A DNA stretch of 64,000 bases, taken from positions 17,802 through 81,801 of the forward strand of contig JBKEAJ010000118.1 in NCBI GenBank assembly GCA_047972135.1. The letters are read 5' to 3'. The first letter of the stretch is position 1; each line of letters starts with the position of its first letter. Made by a program: the position numbers and the translations under genes. The stretch is from JBKEAJ01 sp047972135 (lineage in GTDB: Bacteria > Bacteroidota > Bacteroidia > Bacteroidales > Prolixibacteraceae). The notes under the pieces were generated by a model. That model did not search any database. It was not told the DNA's origin and worked only from the letters and a program-made list of their open reading frames with translations. Shown in pieces: positions 54,120 through 63,509 of this stretch.

Positions 54120-55148
54120 ATGAAAGCAATAGTAAAAGCAAAACCCGAGAAAGGGCTTTGGATGGAAGACAAGCCCATGCCAAAGTGCGATGTAAACGAC
54201 GTACTGATAAAAATCAAAAAGACAGCAATCTGTGGCACCGATTTGCATATATATAAGTGGGACTAGTGGGCGCAGAATACCATCAATACTCCGATGATAA
54301 TCGGACATGAGTATGTTGGCGAGGTAGTAGACTTCGGACGTGAGGTAAAAGACATTGCCTTGGGCGACCGAGTAACCGTCGAGGGTCATATAGCATGCGG
54401 TTATTGCCGCAACTGCCGACGTGGACGCAAACACATATGCGATCACACCAAAGGAATAGGTGTGAACCGCGACGGAGGCTTTGCAGAGTATATCAGTGTT
54501 CCGAAGCAGAATGTACTCAGAATAGACTCCCGTATCCCCGACGAGATTGTATCTATAATGGATCCACTTGGAAACGCCGCACACACAGCCTTGTCGTTTC
54601 CAATGATAGGCGAGGACGTTCTTATCACTGGTTCGGGAGGTCCAATTGGGGCTTTTGCCACGGCAATGTGTCGTTTTGCAGGAGCACGAAACATTGTTGG
54701 TTTGGAGCTAAGCCCATATAGGCAGGAGCTTTGTCGGAAGATGGGAGCAAATGCAGTAATCGACCCTACAAAAGAAGATTTGAAAGAAGTCGCAAGGGGT
54801 CTGGGCATGCGCGCAGGCTTCGACATCGGTCTGGAATGCTCAGGCTCGCCCAAAGCTTTCCAACTAATGCTTGAGAACATGTACAATGGCGGTAAAATCT
54901 CTTTACTGGGACTACTGCCCGAGAACACCAACATCAACTGGAGCAAACTAATATTCAAGGGGCTCACACTCAAAGGAATATATGGACGTGAGATGTACGA
55001 AACGTGGTATCAGGTGGAAATGATGTTGCTGTCGGGACTCGATGTTACACCCATAATTACCCACCGATTCAAAGCAGACGAATTTCAAAAAGCTTTCGAC
55101 ATTATGGAAGAAGGCAACTGCGGTAAGATAATTCTGGATTGGGAATAA
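54120..55148 (+). pseudogene. tdh: L-threonine 3-dehydrogenase gene interrupted by an in-frame TAG
   Basis: From ATG 54120 to 55148 the frame encodes 342 codons that match zinc-dependent threonine 3-dehydrogenase end to end. The catalytic-zinc site is TAICGTDLHIY, the structural-zinc cysteines are in ACGYCRNCRRGRKHIC, and the NAD fold is GSGGPIGAFA. Codon 49 (54264-54266) is TAG where the family has Glu (WDEW context: D-stop-W-A-Q). A single GAG-to-TAG change explains it. Re-initiation at 54294 would give 284 residues lacking the catalytic Cys38. It is either a recent null allele or a sequence error. Confidence 0.85.
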
Positions 55149-55178
55149 AATGATACATTTGCATAAACATAATTCTAT

Positions 55179-56363
55179 ATGAAGGCACAAAAAATAGGAG
55201 CTTTAATGTTGACAGGATGTCTTGGCCTGTCAAGCATTTATGCTCAAGACAAGCTTACCTATCACAAGGATGAGTACAACCAAGGCGACACCAAGGTAGA
55301 GTATATTGCTCCCAATCCACATGAGGTGGTAGCGATGAAAAACAACGCCAAGGGCAATCGCCCGAAGAATATTATTCTTTTGATTGGCGACGGAATGGGA
55401 GCATCGCAGGCCTATGCGGCGTTTATGGCAAATAGGGCTAAGTTGAACATTATGAATATGCCCTTCACGGGTTTTTCAAAAACATACTCTGCCAACGACG
55501 ATGTAACCGACTCAGCGGCAGGAGGAACGGCTTTATCGTCAGGCAAGAAGACTTACAACGGCGCATTGGCGGTAGCAGCAGAAGGTAAAGATACAGTAGC
55601 CGTCAAAACTATCCTTGAAATGGCGGAGGAGAAAGGTATGGAAACAGGATTAGTTTCTTCGTGTGCAGTAACTCATGCCACACCGGCATCATTCATAGCC
55701 CACGAAAACAGCAGGAACTACACTGAAAATATAGCTCTTGATTTTCTGAATACAGATGTGGACGTAGTTATCGGCGGCGGTTACAAATATTTCACCGACC
55801 GCAAGGACGGCAAAAATCTTGTAAACGAGTTGGAGAAAAAAGGATACAATGTTGTACGAGGCACTGCTGACGACATAGCCAATGCCAAAGGCGACAAACT
55901 CTATGGATTCACTGCCGACAAGCATCCTGCGAAGAGCTGGGAAAGGGACTATAATCTTATCCCGACAGCCAACAAGGCTCTGGAGGTACTTTCTGATGCC
56001 GACAAAGGCTTTTTCCTGATGATTGAGGGTTCTCAGATCGACTGGGGCGGACACGCCAACGATCTTAAATATGCAGTCGAGGAAGCACTTGAGTTTGACC
56101 AAGTTGTGGGCAACTGCATTAAGTTTGCCGACGACAATGGCGGCGAAACTCTTATCATCATAACTGCCGACCACGAAACAGGCGGACTAGCCATAAAAGA
56201 AGGCGACAGGAAAAATGGACTTGTCAAAGCCGATTGGACAACAAACGAGCACACAGGCATCATGGTTCCAGTTTATGCCTATGGTCCGGGAGCAGAAAAC
56301 TTCACGGGAGTGATGGAAAACACCGCTATTTTCGATAAGATGAAAAAACTATTAGGGCTATAA
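55179..56363 (+). CDS. Alkaline phosphatase
   Basis: A 394-residue exported metalloenzyme that hydrolyses phosphomonoesters. After a signal peptide (to about IYAQ) come the metal-binding IILLIGDGMGASQ (Asp71), the phosphoserine motif DVTDSAAGGTALSSG with nucleophile Ser112, VTHATPASF, GSQIDWGGHAND and the C-terminal ITADHETGGL with NEHTG. These are the full PhoA-type metal ligands. Length is shorter than E. coli PhoA but usual for Bacteroidetes. It begins 30 bases after tdh and ends at a strong terminator. Confidence 0.92.
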   Translation: MKAQKIGALMLTGCLGLSSIYAQDKLTYHKDEYNQGDTKVEYIAPNPHEVVAMKNNAKGNRPKNIILLIGDGMGASQAYAAFMANRAKLNIMNMPFTGFSKTYSANDDVTDSAAGGTALSSGKKTYNGALAVAAEGKDTVAVKTILEMAEEKGMETGLVSSCAVTHATPASFIAHENSRNYTENIALDFLNTDVDVVIGGGYKYFTDRKDGKNLVNELEKKGYNVVRGTADDIANAKGDKLYGFTADKHPAKSWERDYNLIPTANKALEVLSDADKGFFLMIEGSQIDWGGHANDLKYAVEEALEFDQVVGNCIKFADDNGGETLIIITADHETGGLAIKEGDRKNGLVKADWTTNEHTGIMVPVYAYGPGAENFTGVMENTAIFDKMKKLLGL

Positions 56364-56366
56364 AAG

Positions 56367-56396
56367 AAATCCCGAGTCTTTTCGCTCGGGATTTTT
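56367..56396. terminator. Bidirectional intrinsic terminator
   Basis: AAATCCCGAG and CTCGGGATTT form a 10-bp stem with an 8-base loop and a T-run on the forward strand, plus a weaker T-rich tail on the reverse. It sits between the convergent alkaline phosphatase and sppA genes. Confidence 0.85.
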
Positions 56397-56401
56397 CAGT
56401 T

Positions 56402-58198
56402 TTACTCAATATCAAACTCAAAGGGCATCTTAGCGTAAATCTCTTTTTTAATTTGAAGATTATTAGCCGACTCCAGCAGTCTATACGCTTGTTCGCCTAT
56501 TCGTTCTTTTATTGCTTTTTCTTCGGCTTTCATCTGCATGTTTGACAGGAATTTCTCAAAGAAATCTTGTTTCCTACTTTCTGCAATTGAATACTCCTCC
56601 AATCCAGCGAGTTCGGCAGCTTTGTCGATAGCAGCTTCTATGCCTCCCATTGAGTCTACTAGTCCTAATTCTTTGGCTCTTGCACCCGACCAAACCCGTC
56701 CTTCGGCAATTTTCATCACTGAATCTTTCGACATGCTACGCCCATCTGCAACTCTTGTAACAAAAATATCATAACCGGTTTCTATTTGTTCTTGCATTAG
56801 ATTTCTTTCAAACTCGTTCATTCCTCGCATACCACTGCCTATGAAGTCGGCATTTTCGTGAGTTTCAACCTCATCGAAGGTAAGTCCCAACTTGTCTGTT
56901 ACCAAGCCTTTTAGATTGGGAATAGTCCCGTATATGCCTATTGAGCCTGTAATTGTATTAGGTTCCGCAAAGATATAGTCGGCAGCACACGACATATAGT
57001 AGCCTCCCGATGCAGCATAGTCTCCCATCGTCACCACGACAGGTTTTTCTTTCTTAGCCTCCACCACAGCCCGCCACATGTCTTCCGAACCAAACACAGA
57101 GCCTCCGGGAGAATTAACCCTCAACACAATAGCCTTAACATCGTCGTCGTTCTTTGCCTTTTTTATGGCGTCTTCTATATCTTCGGAGTTTATACCGTCT
57201 CTGCCCATATCAATTGCTCCATCGGCATAAATGATTTTAATTTTACTGTCGTATTCTTTTTTATTTTCATTAATCAGTGAACAATATTTTAAGATACTAA
57301 TCAACTTATACTTAGCTTTATCCTTGTCATCGTTCTCATCGTCTTTCTCGTCATCATTTTTTATTTTTGCGTTGAGATCATCTTTTATTTCATCAGTGTA
57401 CTGATAGCCGTCTATCATTCCGTAGTCTACGAGCTTGTTGCTGCTGTATGTGAATAGGGCATCGTCATTGGCGATTTTATTTAATTCATCTACTGTAATT
57501 CCTTTTGATGTTGACATGGATTTTACGAGTACGCCCCAAATATCGTTCAAAAGAACTTTCGACTGCTCCCTGCTGGCGTCGCTCATTGATGTACGAGTAT
57601 AAACTTCAACAGCAGACTTAAACTCTCCATGTTTCACAATCTGCATTTCGACTCCTAGTTTCTCCAATGCTCCGGTGTAAAACATCACTTGGCTCGACAA
57701 ACCGTTAAACTCCATCGCACCAATGGGATGCATATAAATTTCGTCGGCAACTGATGCTACATAATATCCCTTTTCGTTCATTGCTTCTGCGTAGCAATAT
57801 ATAAATTTACCCGATTCTTTAAAATCAAGCAGAGCGTCGTGTATTTCACCTGCTTTAGCATATCCAATCGACATATATCCTGCTTTTATGTATATACCTT
57901 TGATTTTAGGCTCAGTTTTTGCGTTGCGAATTGCTGTTAGAATATCGGTTAATGATACCACGGTAGGAATATCATTGTTTGTAATAAGACTTAGAAAGTC
58001 GATGCTATTGTCTTTCTGTTCGACTATAACGCTGCTCAAATCCAGTTTTAGAATTGAGTTGTCTTCAAGTTTCATTTTTGGCGATGAGGAGCTGATAGCC
58101 ATAGAGAAAATGAGCATCCCACCCATTATGAAGATTAGAGTTATTGCTACGAGCGTTCCTACTATTGATGCTAATGTTGTTCTAAGAAATGCTTTCAT
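56402..58198 (-). CDS. sppA: Signal peptide peptidase SppA (67-kDa type)
   Basis: A 598-residue membrane-anchored serine protease that degrades signal peptides left in the membrane. It has one N-terminal membrane helix (about 8-35) and two ClpP-like halves. The catalytic dyad is Lys194 (HGEFKSAVEVY) in the first half and Ser397 (DYAASGGYYMS) in the second. VNSPGGSVFGSE and NTITGSIGIYG match the family. A strongly acidic and charged insert (about 272-296, NDDEKDDENDDKDK) lies between the halves. Its upstream neighbour folK is divergent. Confidence 0.94.
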   Translation of the reverse strand: MKAFLRTTLASIVGTLVAITLIFIMGGMLIFSMAISSSSPKMKLEDNSILKLDLSSVIVEQKDNSIDFLSLITNNDIPTVVSLTDILTAIRNAKTEPKIKGIYIKAGYMSIGYAKAGEIHDALLDFKESGKFIYCYAEAMNEKGYYVASVADEIYMHPIGAMEFNGLSSQVMFYTGALEKLGVEMQIVKHGEFKSAVEVYTRTSMSDASREQSKVLLNDIWGVLVKSMSTSKGITVDELNKIANDDALFTYSSNKLVDYGMIDGYQYTDEIKDDLNAKIKNDDEKDDENDDKDKAKYKLISILKYCSLINENKKEYDSKIKIIYADGAIDMGRDGINSEDIEDAIKKAKNDDDVKAIVLRVNSPGGSVFGSEDMWRAVVEAKKEKPVVVTMGDYAASGGYYMSCAADYIFAEPNTITGSIGIYGTIPNLKGLVTDKLGLTFDEVETHENADFIGSGMRGMNEFERNLMQEQIETGYDIFVTRVADGRSMSKDSVMKIAEGRVWSGARAKELGLVDSMGGIEAAIDKAAELAGLEEYSIAESRKQDFFEKFLSNMQMKAEEKAIKERIGEQAYRLLESANNLQIKKEIYAKMPFEFDIE

Positions 58199-58306
58199 TT
58201 TAATGCTATTAATTGATTATTTGCAGCATAAAGGTAGAATATATTTCAGAAAGATACAACAGGGAATAAAAATCAGCTAAAAGGTTTTTAGCTAAAAACA
58301 ATAATT

Positions 58307-58798
58307 ATGGTTTGTGTTGTACTATTACTAGGAGGAAATATTGGTGATACCGAGTGGATTATTCGTTCAGCTCATTCGAAGATTGAGGAAAAAGTTGGCA
58401 AAGTGGTAAACACCTCATCCTTATACACATCCGAGCCTTGGGGCTTTGATGCAGAGCAGTGGTTTATTAATCAAGTTTTGATAGTAAATACAGAGCTAAA
58501 TGCAGAGCAGGTATTGCAGCATACTCAGGAAATAGAAAGAGAGCTGGGGCGTGTGAGAATGAAGGAGCCGACAACCTTCCAATCCAGATCCATAGACATT
58601 GATATACTTTTCTATGATAATCATGTCATTAACACTCCCGATTTGAAAGTACCCCACCCGATGCTGCATCTGCGCAGATTTACTTTACTACCCCTTGTGG
58701 AGCTTATACCTGATTTTGTGCATCCTTCTTTTGATATTTCGGTGGAAGAGTTGTTAGATTCTTGCCCTGACCAAGGAGCAGTTAAGAAGCTAGAATGA
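58307..58798 (+). CDS. folK: 2-amino-4-hydroxy-6-hydroxymethyldihydropteridine pyrophosphokinase
   Basis: A 163-residue HPPK that transfers diphosphate from ATP to the pterin in folate synthesis. Motifs are VVLLLGGNIGD at the N-terminus, SLYTSEPWGF, FINQVL, the signature QSRSIDIDILFYDN with the magnesium aspartates, and VPHPMLHLRRFTLLPL. Length is normal. It stands alone; other folate genes are not in the window. Confidence 0.95.
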   Translation: MVCVVLLLGGNIGDTEWIIRSAHSKIEEKVGKVVNTSSLYTSEPWGFDAEQWFINQVLIVNTELNAEQVLQHTQEIERELGRVRMKEPTTFQSRSIDIDILFYDNHVINTPDLKVPHPMLHLRRFTLLPLVELIPDFVHPSFDISVEELLDSCPDQGAVKKLE

Positions 58799-58802
58799 TA
58801 GA

Positions 58803-58889
58803 TTATTTTTCTTCAAGCTTTATCTTTTTATACCGATAAAAAAGTAATAAGAAAAATACGATTAAGTATGATATTATCCCAACTAACAT
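58803..58889 (-). CDS. Possible 28-residue membrane microprotein
   Basis: A short frame from ATG (58887-58889) to TAA encodes MLVGIISYLIVFFLLLFY followed by RYKKIKLEEK: one membrane helix with a charged C-terminal tail. It lies 23 bases after the stop of the YkgJ-type gene on the same strand and ends 4 bases from the folK stop. The helix-then-charge pattern is the only support; it may be chance in AT-rich DNA. Confidence 0.3.
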   Translation of the reverse strand: MLVGIISYLIVFFLLLFYRYKKIKLEEK

Positions 58890-58912
58890 CCTCACAAAAA
58901 ATGATTGTCCTC

Positions 58913-59407
58913 TTATAACACACGATACCGTTCTAGCAATCCTTTTGAGACTTCACATACAATGGGGCATATTTCGCAGTTTTTACGAGTAAGGTCTAAT
59001 ATCTGATAGAAGCGTCGGCGGTCGGTGTGTGGATATTCTCGGCATGCTCTGGGACGATGGCTATAGATGGAGCAATAGTTGTCGGCTCCGAGAAATGGAC
59101 AAGGCGAGCAATTGAATACATAATCACCGTCGCCGTCCATGTGCATATATTTCTCCACCAGCTCTCCGGGCTTTTGTTTCATATGTTTAGCCATACGCTC
59201 AATGTCGTTATAAGTAATAATTGGACTTATGCTTTTACAGCAATTGGCACATTCGAGGCAGTCTATTTCTTCAAAGGCTTTTTCGTGGAGCTTCAAAACA
59301 AACTCATCTAAATCTTTGGGCTTTTTGTTTTTCAATTTCTTAAAACAAGTATCTAATGCTCGTCCATTATTACTTATAAATTGCTGATATTTAGCAAAGT
59401 CTATCAT
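58913..59407 (-). CDS. YkgJ-type cysteine-cluster protein
   Basis: A 164-residue cytoplasmic protein of the YkgJ/UPF0153 family. The cysteine pattern is CLECANCCKS (about residue 45), CSPCPFLGADNYCSIYSHRPRACREYP (about 97-122) and CEICPIVC near the C-terminus, which probably binds zinc or an iron-sulfur cluster. The biochemical role is unknown. It lies 6 bases from the EamA transporter gene on the same strand and is probably co-transcribed with it. Confidence 0.85.
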   Translation of the reverse strand: MIDFAKYQQFISNNGRALDTCFKKLKNKKPKDLDEFVLKLHEKAFEEIDCLECANCCKSISPIITYNDIERMAKHMKQKPGELVEKYMHMDGDGDYVFNCSPCPFLGADNYCSIYSHRPRACREYPHTDRRRFYQILDLTRKNCEICPIVCEVSKGLLERYRVL

Positions 59408-59413
59408 ACTATA

Positions 59414-60331
59414 TTAAGAATGAGGCGTAAATAGGATACCTTTTTTAAATATCTTTCCGTGTGCAACAAACAGACCTACAATAACGAGCAGTATCCCTAA
59501 ATAATTTCTCAAAGACAAGACCTCGTCAAAAAAGAAATAAGAAATTACAGCCACAAAAATTGGGATCAAATTTGTAAACATACTTGCCTGATTGGCTCCT
59601 ATTTCTTGTATTGCCATCGTATAAATTACGAAAGACACTCCTGTACACAACACTGCCAAATATACTATCGACATAAATGCCTCATAATCAAACACCCAAT
59701 TAGTCTTTAGCAAATCAAGATTAAAAAACAAGGCTACTCCGAAGTACACACAGCTAAACAGTGTCTGATAGGATATTACTGTCATGGCATTGTATTTTGT
59801 ACCCATCTTGCTAATCATCATTGAGAATGCTATTGCCGCAACTATTGCAACGAGCATCAACAAGACCCCTTTCGTATTTACCTGCAAAGCGTCTCCACTA
59901 TTGACCAAAACAAAAATAACCCCAATTGTCGACAGAGCTGCACCCAGCATGTGTTTAAGCGTAAGTTTCTGCTTCAAGAAGAAATAACTGGCTATTGGAG
60001 TTAAGACCGGAATCGTAGAGGTCATTACAGCTCCAACCGTTGACGATACATACTGCATGGCGTAAGTCTCGCCCATAAAATATAGGAATGGTTCGAATAG
60101 GGCTAAGATGCAGAAATGCTTTAGGTCAGCAAAACGCACCTTTTGCAAGCGTCCGATTAACCTGCTAACGCTAAACAAGAAGACAGCTCCCATGAGCATT
60201 CTGAGAAGCAGTATAATCAGGGGTGAATAGACCTGCAATGCGACTTTTACCCATACAAAGGACATTGCCCACAATAGCATTCCCACAAAAAGTAGAATAA
60301 AATGCTTCTTTTTGCTGTCCTCTTTCAGCAT
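59414..60331 (-). CDS. EamA/DMT-family transporter
   Basis: A 305-residue inner-membrane protein with ten hydrophobic helices in two EamA repeats. The first repeat starts LLFVGMLLWAMSFVWVKVAL and the second LLMLVAIVAAIAFSMMISKMG. MTSTIPVLTPIASYFFLKQKL and NLIPIFVAVISYFFFDEVL are the matching repeat ends. Members export or import small metabolites; the substrate is unknown. It lies 9 bases downstream of the pseudouridine synthase gene. Confidence 0.88.
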   Translation of the reverse strand: MLKEDSKKKHFILLFVGMLLWAMSFVWVKVALQVYSPLIILLLRMLMGAVFLFSVSRLIGRLQKVRFADLKHFCILALFEPFLYFMGETYAMQYVSSTVGAVMTSTIPVLTPIASYFFLKQKLTLKHMLGAALSTIGVIFVLVNSGDALQVNTKGVLLMLVAIVAAIAFSMMISKMGTKYNAMTVISYQTLFSCVYFGVALFFNLDLLKTNWVFDYEAFMSIVYLAVLCTGVSFVIYTMAIQEIGANQASMFTNLIPIFVAVISYFFFDEVLSLRNYLGILLVIVGLFVAHGKIFKKGILFTPHS

Positions 60332-60340
60332 TACGTACCT

Positions 60341-61345
60341 TTATTTTTTCTTTTTTTTGTGCATTTTCAGAAAGCTGACTTCCTTATCGGTCAAGAACCG
60401 CCAATGCCCACGTGGAACATTTTTTTTAGTAAGTCCTGCAAAAGACACTCTGTCAAGTTTTTTGACTTTGTAGCCAAGATGTTCAAACATACGGCGTACT
60501 ATTCGATTACGCCCCGAATGCAGTTCCACTCCGACCTCAGTTTTATCCTCCGAAGCGTAGGCAGCTGAGTCTACCGATGCTTCGCCATCCTCTAGTTTCA
60601 CGCCTTCTGCCAATGCTATCATATCATTCTTGGTAACAGCCTTATCCAAAAACACATGGTATAGTTTTTTGACCTTCGACGAGGGATGTGTGAGCCTGCT
60701 TGCAATATCGCCATCGTTGGTGAGCAACAGCACTCCCACTGTATCCTTATCCAGTCTGCCGACAGGATAAATTCGTTCTTCGATGTGATTTTTCAGCAAG
60801 TCCATAACTGTGCGTTCAGCATGAGGGTCTTCGAGTGTTGTTACATGGGCTTTGGGTTTATTCATCAGGACATATACTTTTTTTTCGGGAGAGATAAGCT
60901 CACCTTTCACTTTCACTTGTGAGCTTCTCAACACTCTTGTTCCCAATGCTGTTACTATTTTGCCGTCCACCTCTACTACTCCCATTTCTATAAGCTCGTC
61001 GGCTTGTCGGCGCGCACATATTCCCGCATCGGCAATGTACTTATTAAGTCTGATAAGCCCATCGTCGCGATGTTTGTTGTTTTCCTGTCCGGGTTCTATT
61101 TTAGGAGTTTCTTCTTTTTTCTCAAAGTGCCGTTTTTGAAAGTTTTTGTGTTCATATTCATTCCGTCTCTCGTCGCTATGTCTTTTATTGTGGGAATGCG
61201 AGTCGTCATTTTTGTGTACACGTGATGGGGTCTTCTTTTCAAATTTTTTAAACGGATTTTCCTCTCGTTTTCTATTTCTTCCCGAATCATCATCGGATTT
61301 TCTGCTAAAGTTAGCCGGCAGGCGTCTTTTGTTATTACCACTCAT
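60341..61345 (-). CDS. RsuA/RluB-family rRNA pseudouridine synthase with basic N-terminal tail
   Basis: A 334-residue enzyme that isomerises a uridine in rRNA. Residues about 1-95 are a disordered Lys/Arg/His/Glu-rich tail (for example SHSHNKRHSDERRNEYEHKN). An S4 RNA-binding domain follows (IRLNKYIADAGICARRQADELI), then the catalytic domain with YPVGRLDKDTVGVLLLTNDGD, where the catalytic Asp lies in GRLDKDT. The C-terminal RNRIVRRMFEHLGY is standard. The closest type is RluB (23S position 2605 in E. coli), but the exact target is not certain. A -7 box (CAAAGATA, forward 61398-61405) lies upstream. Confidence 0.9.
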   Translation of the reverse strand: MSGNNKRRLPANFSRKSDDDSGRNRKREENPFKKFEKKTPSRVHKNDDSHSHNKRHSDERRNEYEHKNFQKRHFEKKEETPKIEPGQENNKHRDDGLIRLNKYIADAGICARRQADELIEMGVVEVDGKIVTALGTRVLRSSQVKVKGELISPEKKVYVLMNKPKAHVTTLEDPHAERTVMDLLKNHIEERIYPVGRLDKDTVGVLLLTNDGDIASRLTHPSSKVKKLYHVFLDKAVTKNDMIALAEGVKLEDGEASVDSAAYASEDKTEVGVELHSGRNRIVRRMFEHLGYKVKKLDRVSFAGLTKKNVPRGHWRFLTDKEVSFLKMHKKKKK

Positions 61346-61556
61346 GGGATTTAATGTTTGTCGCTATTGCGAATTAATTTAAAACAAACTTAGGCTACAA
61401 AGATAGTATCTTATTTTTATCTTGCTATCATGCTCGTTGTGCACGCAAACAGTAAAGCCGCTCGATGCATTCATCTACAAAATTTATCTGAAAGTAGGGA
61501 CTACAACACTCCGTCTCCTAGTATTCGGCACAACTTTTGCAAACTCGAAAGTATAA

Positions 61557-62162
61557 CTATGGATGCCTTGATTTCAGCTCGTCAGCGAGTTCAGCTATGG
61601 ACATACCCTTGTAAGACAATAAGACAATTAGATGATATAATAGGTCGGCGGCTTCATATCTCAAGCCCTTGAGATTCCCATTAGTAGCTTCAATTACCGT
61701 TTCTAACGCTTCTTCGCCGACCTTTTGCGCTATTCTGTTAACTCCCTCATTGAATAAAGAAGTGGTATATGAGCCTTCGGGCATTTCCTCCTTTCGTTTG
61801 TCGATAAACTCTTGCAGATACTGCAAAAACAAAATGCTTTCTCCAGTATTCTCTTCATCAAAACAAGTATCCGTACCTTTATGACACACCTGCCCCACGG
61901 GATTAACCTTAATGAGCAAAGTGTCCTTATCACAATCGGGAGCTATACTAATGACATTCAGGAAGTTTCCTGACTCCTCACCCTTTGTCCACAAGCGATT
62001 TTTTGTTCTACTGAAAAATGTAACTTTTCCAAGTTCTTGAGTTTTCTCCAAAGCTTCTTTATTCATAAAGCCCAGCATCAACATCTTGTTGGTATTATTG
62101 TCTTGTATAACGGCAGGGATAAGCCCATTGCCAAGTTTGTCGAAATCCAAATTATTTATCAT
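61557..62162 (-). CDS. hisIE: Phosphoribosyl-AMP cyclohydrolase / phosphoribosyl-ATP pyrophosphatase
   Basis: A 201-residue bifunctional enzyme for the second and third steps of histidine synthesis. The HisI half (1 to about 110) has MLGFMNKEAL, the zinc/metal segment DCDKDTLLIKV and GQVCHKGTDTCF. The HisE half (about 115-201) has SYTTSLFNEGVNRIAQKVGEEALETVIEA, its metal-binding helices. It overlaps hisF by 4 bases and is the last gene of this his cluster. Confidence 0.95.
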   Translation of the reverse strand: MINNLDFDKLGNGLIPAVIQDNNTNKMLMLGFMNKEALEKTQELGKVTFFSRTKNRLWTKGEESGNFLNVISIAPDCDKDTLLIKVNPVGQVCHKGTDTCFDEENTGESILFLQYLQEFIDKRKEEMPEGSYTTSLFNEGVNRIAQKVGEEALETVIEATNGNLKGLRYEAADLLYHLIVLLSYKGMSIAELADELKSRHP

Positions 62163-62911
62163 CTAACAATTATTTTTTTCCTCGCAAGATACGACTTTAA
62201 TTGCGGAATAGGGAGTTCTCCATAGTGAAAAATACTTGCCGCAAGTGCTGCGTCGGCCTTACCTTCACTAAAAACATCCACAAAATGCTCGGCATTACCT
62301 GCTCCCCCCGACGCTATTATCGGGATAGATAGCAGCTCGTGCATTTGCCGTAACTCCCTGACTGCGAAGCCGTTTTTAGTGCCGTCATGATTCATGGAGG
62401 TGAATAAAATCTCGCCTGCACCTCTTGCTTCACCTTCTTTTGCCCATGCAAACAACTCCTTGTCGCTTTCTATACGTCCTCCATTTACAGTTACCAGCCA
62501 CTTATTATTATCCAGCTTAGCATCAATAGCAAGCACCACAAACTGCGAGCCAAATTTAGCGGCAATATCGTCTATTAGCTGTGGATTTTTCACTGCTGCC
62601 GAGTTTATCGACACCTTGTCGGCTCCGGCATCTAACAATCTTTCAGCATCGTCAAGCGTACTTATTCCGCCACCGACGGTAAAAGGGATATTCAGAGTTT
62701 TTGCAACTCTCGCTACCAAGTCTGCAAAACTCTTGCGTCCCTCGTGTGTTGCAGTAATATCGAGATAAACCAGTTCGTCAGCACCTTGCTCTGCATACTG
62801 TCTGCCCAGTTCTACGGGATCACCAACTTCCTTGATGTCGACAAAGTTGATGCCTTTGACCGTTTTACCATCTCGAATGTCAAGACAGGGTATTATTCTT
62901 TTGGCAAGCAT
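62159..62911 (-). CDS. hisF: Imidazole glycerol phosphate synthase, cyclase subunit
   Basis: A 250-residue TIM barrel that joins ammonia from HisH with PRFAR to make imidazole glycerol phosphate and AICAR. The catalytic aspartates are Asp11 (CLDIRDG) and Asp130 (VLAIDAK). The phosphate-binding loops are VGGGIST and ASGGAGN. HisF-specific TSMNHDGTKNG distinguishes it from HisA. It starts 3 bases after hisH, so no hisA lies between them. Confidence 0.96.
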   Translation of the reverse strand: MLAKRIIPCLDIRDGKTVKGINFVDIKEVGDPVELGRQYAEQGADELVYLDITATHEGRKSFADLVARVAKTLNIPFTVGGGISTLDDAERLLDAGADKVSINSAAVKNPQLIDDIAAKFGSQFVVLAIDAKLDNNKWLVTVNGGRIESDKELFAWAKEGEARGAGEILFTSMNHDGTKNGFAVRELRQMHELLSIPIIASGGAGNAEHFVDVFSEGKADAALAASIFHYGELPIPQLKSYLARKKIIVR

Positions 62912-62914
62912 AGT

Positions 62915-63505
62915 TTACAAATTTAGGAAATTACTTAAAATACGCTCACCCACCTCCCCACTTTTTTCGGGGTGAAACTGTACGGCGTAGAAATTATCTT
63001 TTTGCAGTGCTGCACAGTATCTAACTCCATATTCCGTATGTGCGATGACATCTCCACACGCTTCTGCATAATAAGAATGTACATAATACACAAAATCGTC
63101 CTTGCCAATACCATCAAACAATTGACCAGCACTAGTAGGTTCAATATTGTTCCATCCCATATGAGGGACTTTCAGATTGCTCTGCCGCTCAAACTTGCGA
63201 ACTTTCGTGTCGAATATCCCTAGACATTCAGTATTGCCTTCGTCGGAATATTTACACAACAATTGCAGTCCGATACATATTCCCAAAACAGGATTTTTCA
63301 AGTTCTTTATCACCTCGTCCAGTCCTCGTGCTTTAAGGTCGTCCATCGCAGTGCGGGCGTGTCCCACACCGGGAAGAATTAGCTTATCGGCAGATTTTAT
63401 AAGCTCCTTGTCGTCGGAGACAACAGCCTTGCACCCCACTCGTTCTAAGGCATTTAGTACCGAGCCAATATTCCCGGCACTATACCTTATCACCACTATC
63501 TTCAT
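62915..63505 (-). CDS. hisH: Imidazole glycerol phosphate synthase, glutamine amidotransferase subunit
   Basis: A 196-residue class I glutaminase that supplies ammonia to HisF. The catalytic triad is Cys77 (GICIGLQ), His178 and Glu180 (QFHPEKSG). The oxyanion-region PGVGHA is present. Length is normal. It follows the GH20 gene by 4 bases on the same strand, an unusual neighbour, and precedes hisF by 3 bases. Confidence 0.96.
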   Translation of the reverse strand: MKIVVIRYSAGNIGSVLNALERVGCKAVVSDDKELIKSADKLILPGVGHARTAMDDLKARGLDEVIKNLKNPVLGICIGLQLLCKYSDEGNTECLGIFDTKVRKFERQSNLKVPHMGWNNIEPTSAGQLFDGIGKDDFVYYVHSYYAEACGDVIAHTEYGVRYCAALQKDNFYAVQFHPEKSGEVGERILSNFLNL

Positions 63506-63509
63506 CTGT

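Noticed and set aside
54264..54266. Stop-codon reassignment or pyrrolysine insertion in tdh
   Set aside because: The family residue is Glu, TAG ends other genes here normally, and no pyl genes or special element are seen.
61096..61341. Charged ORF on the reverse strand overlapping the pseudouridine synthase N-terminus
   Set aside because: It is an alternate frame of the Lys/Arg/Glu-rich tail of the synthase, whose downstream S4 and catalytic domains fix the true frame.
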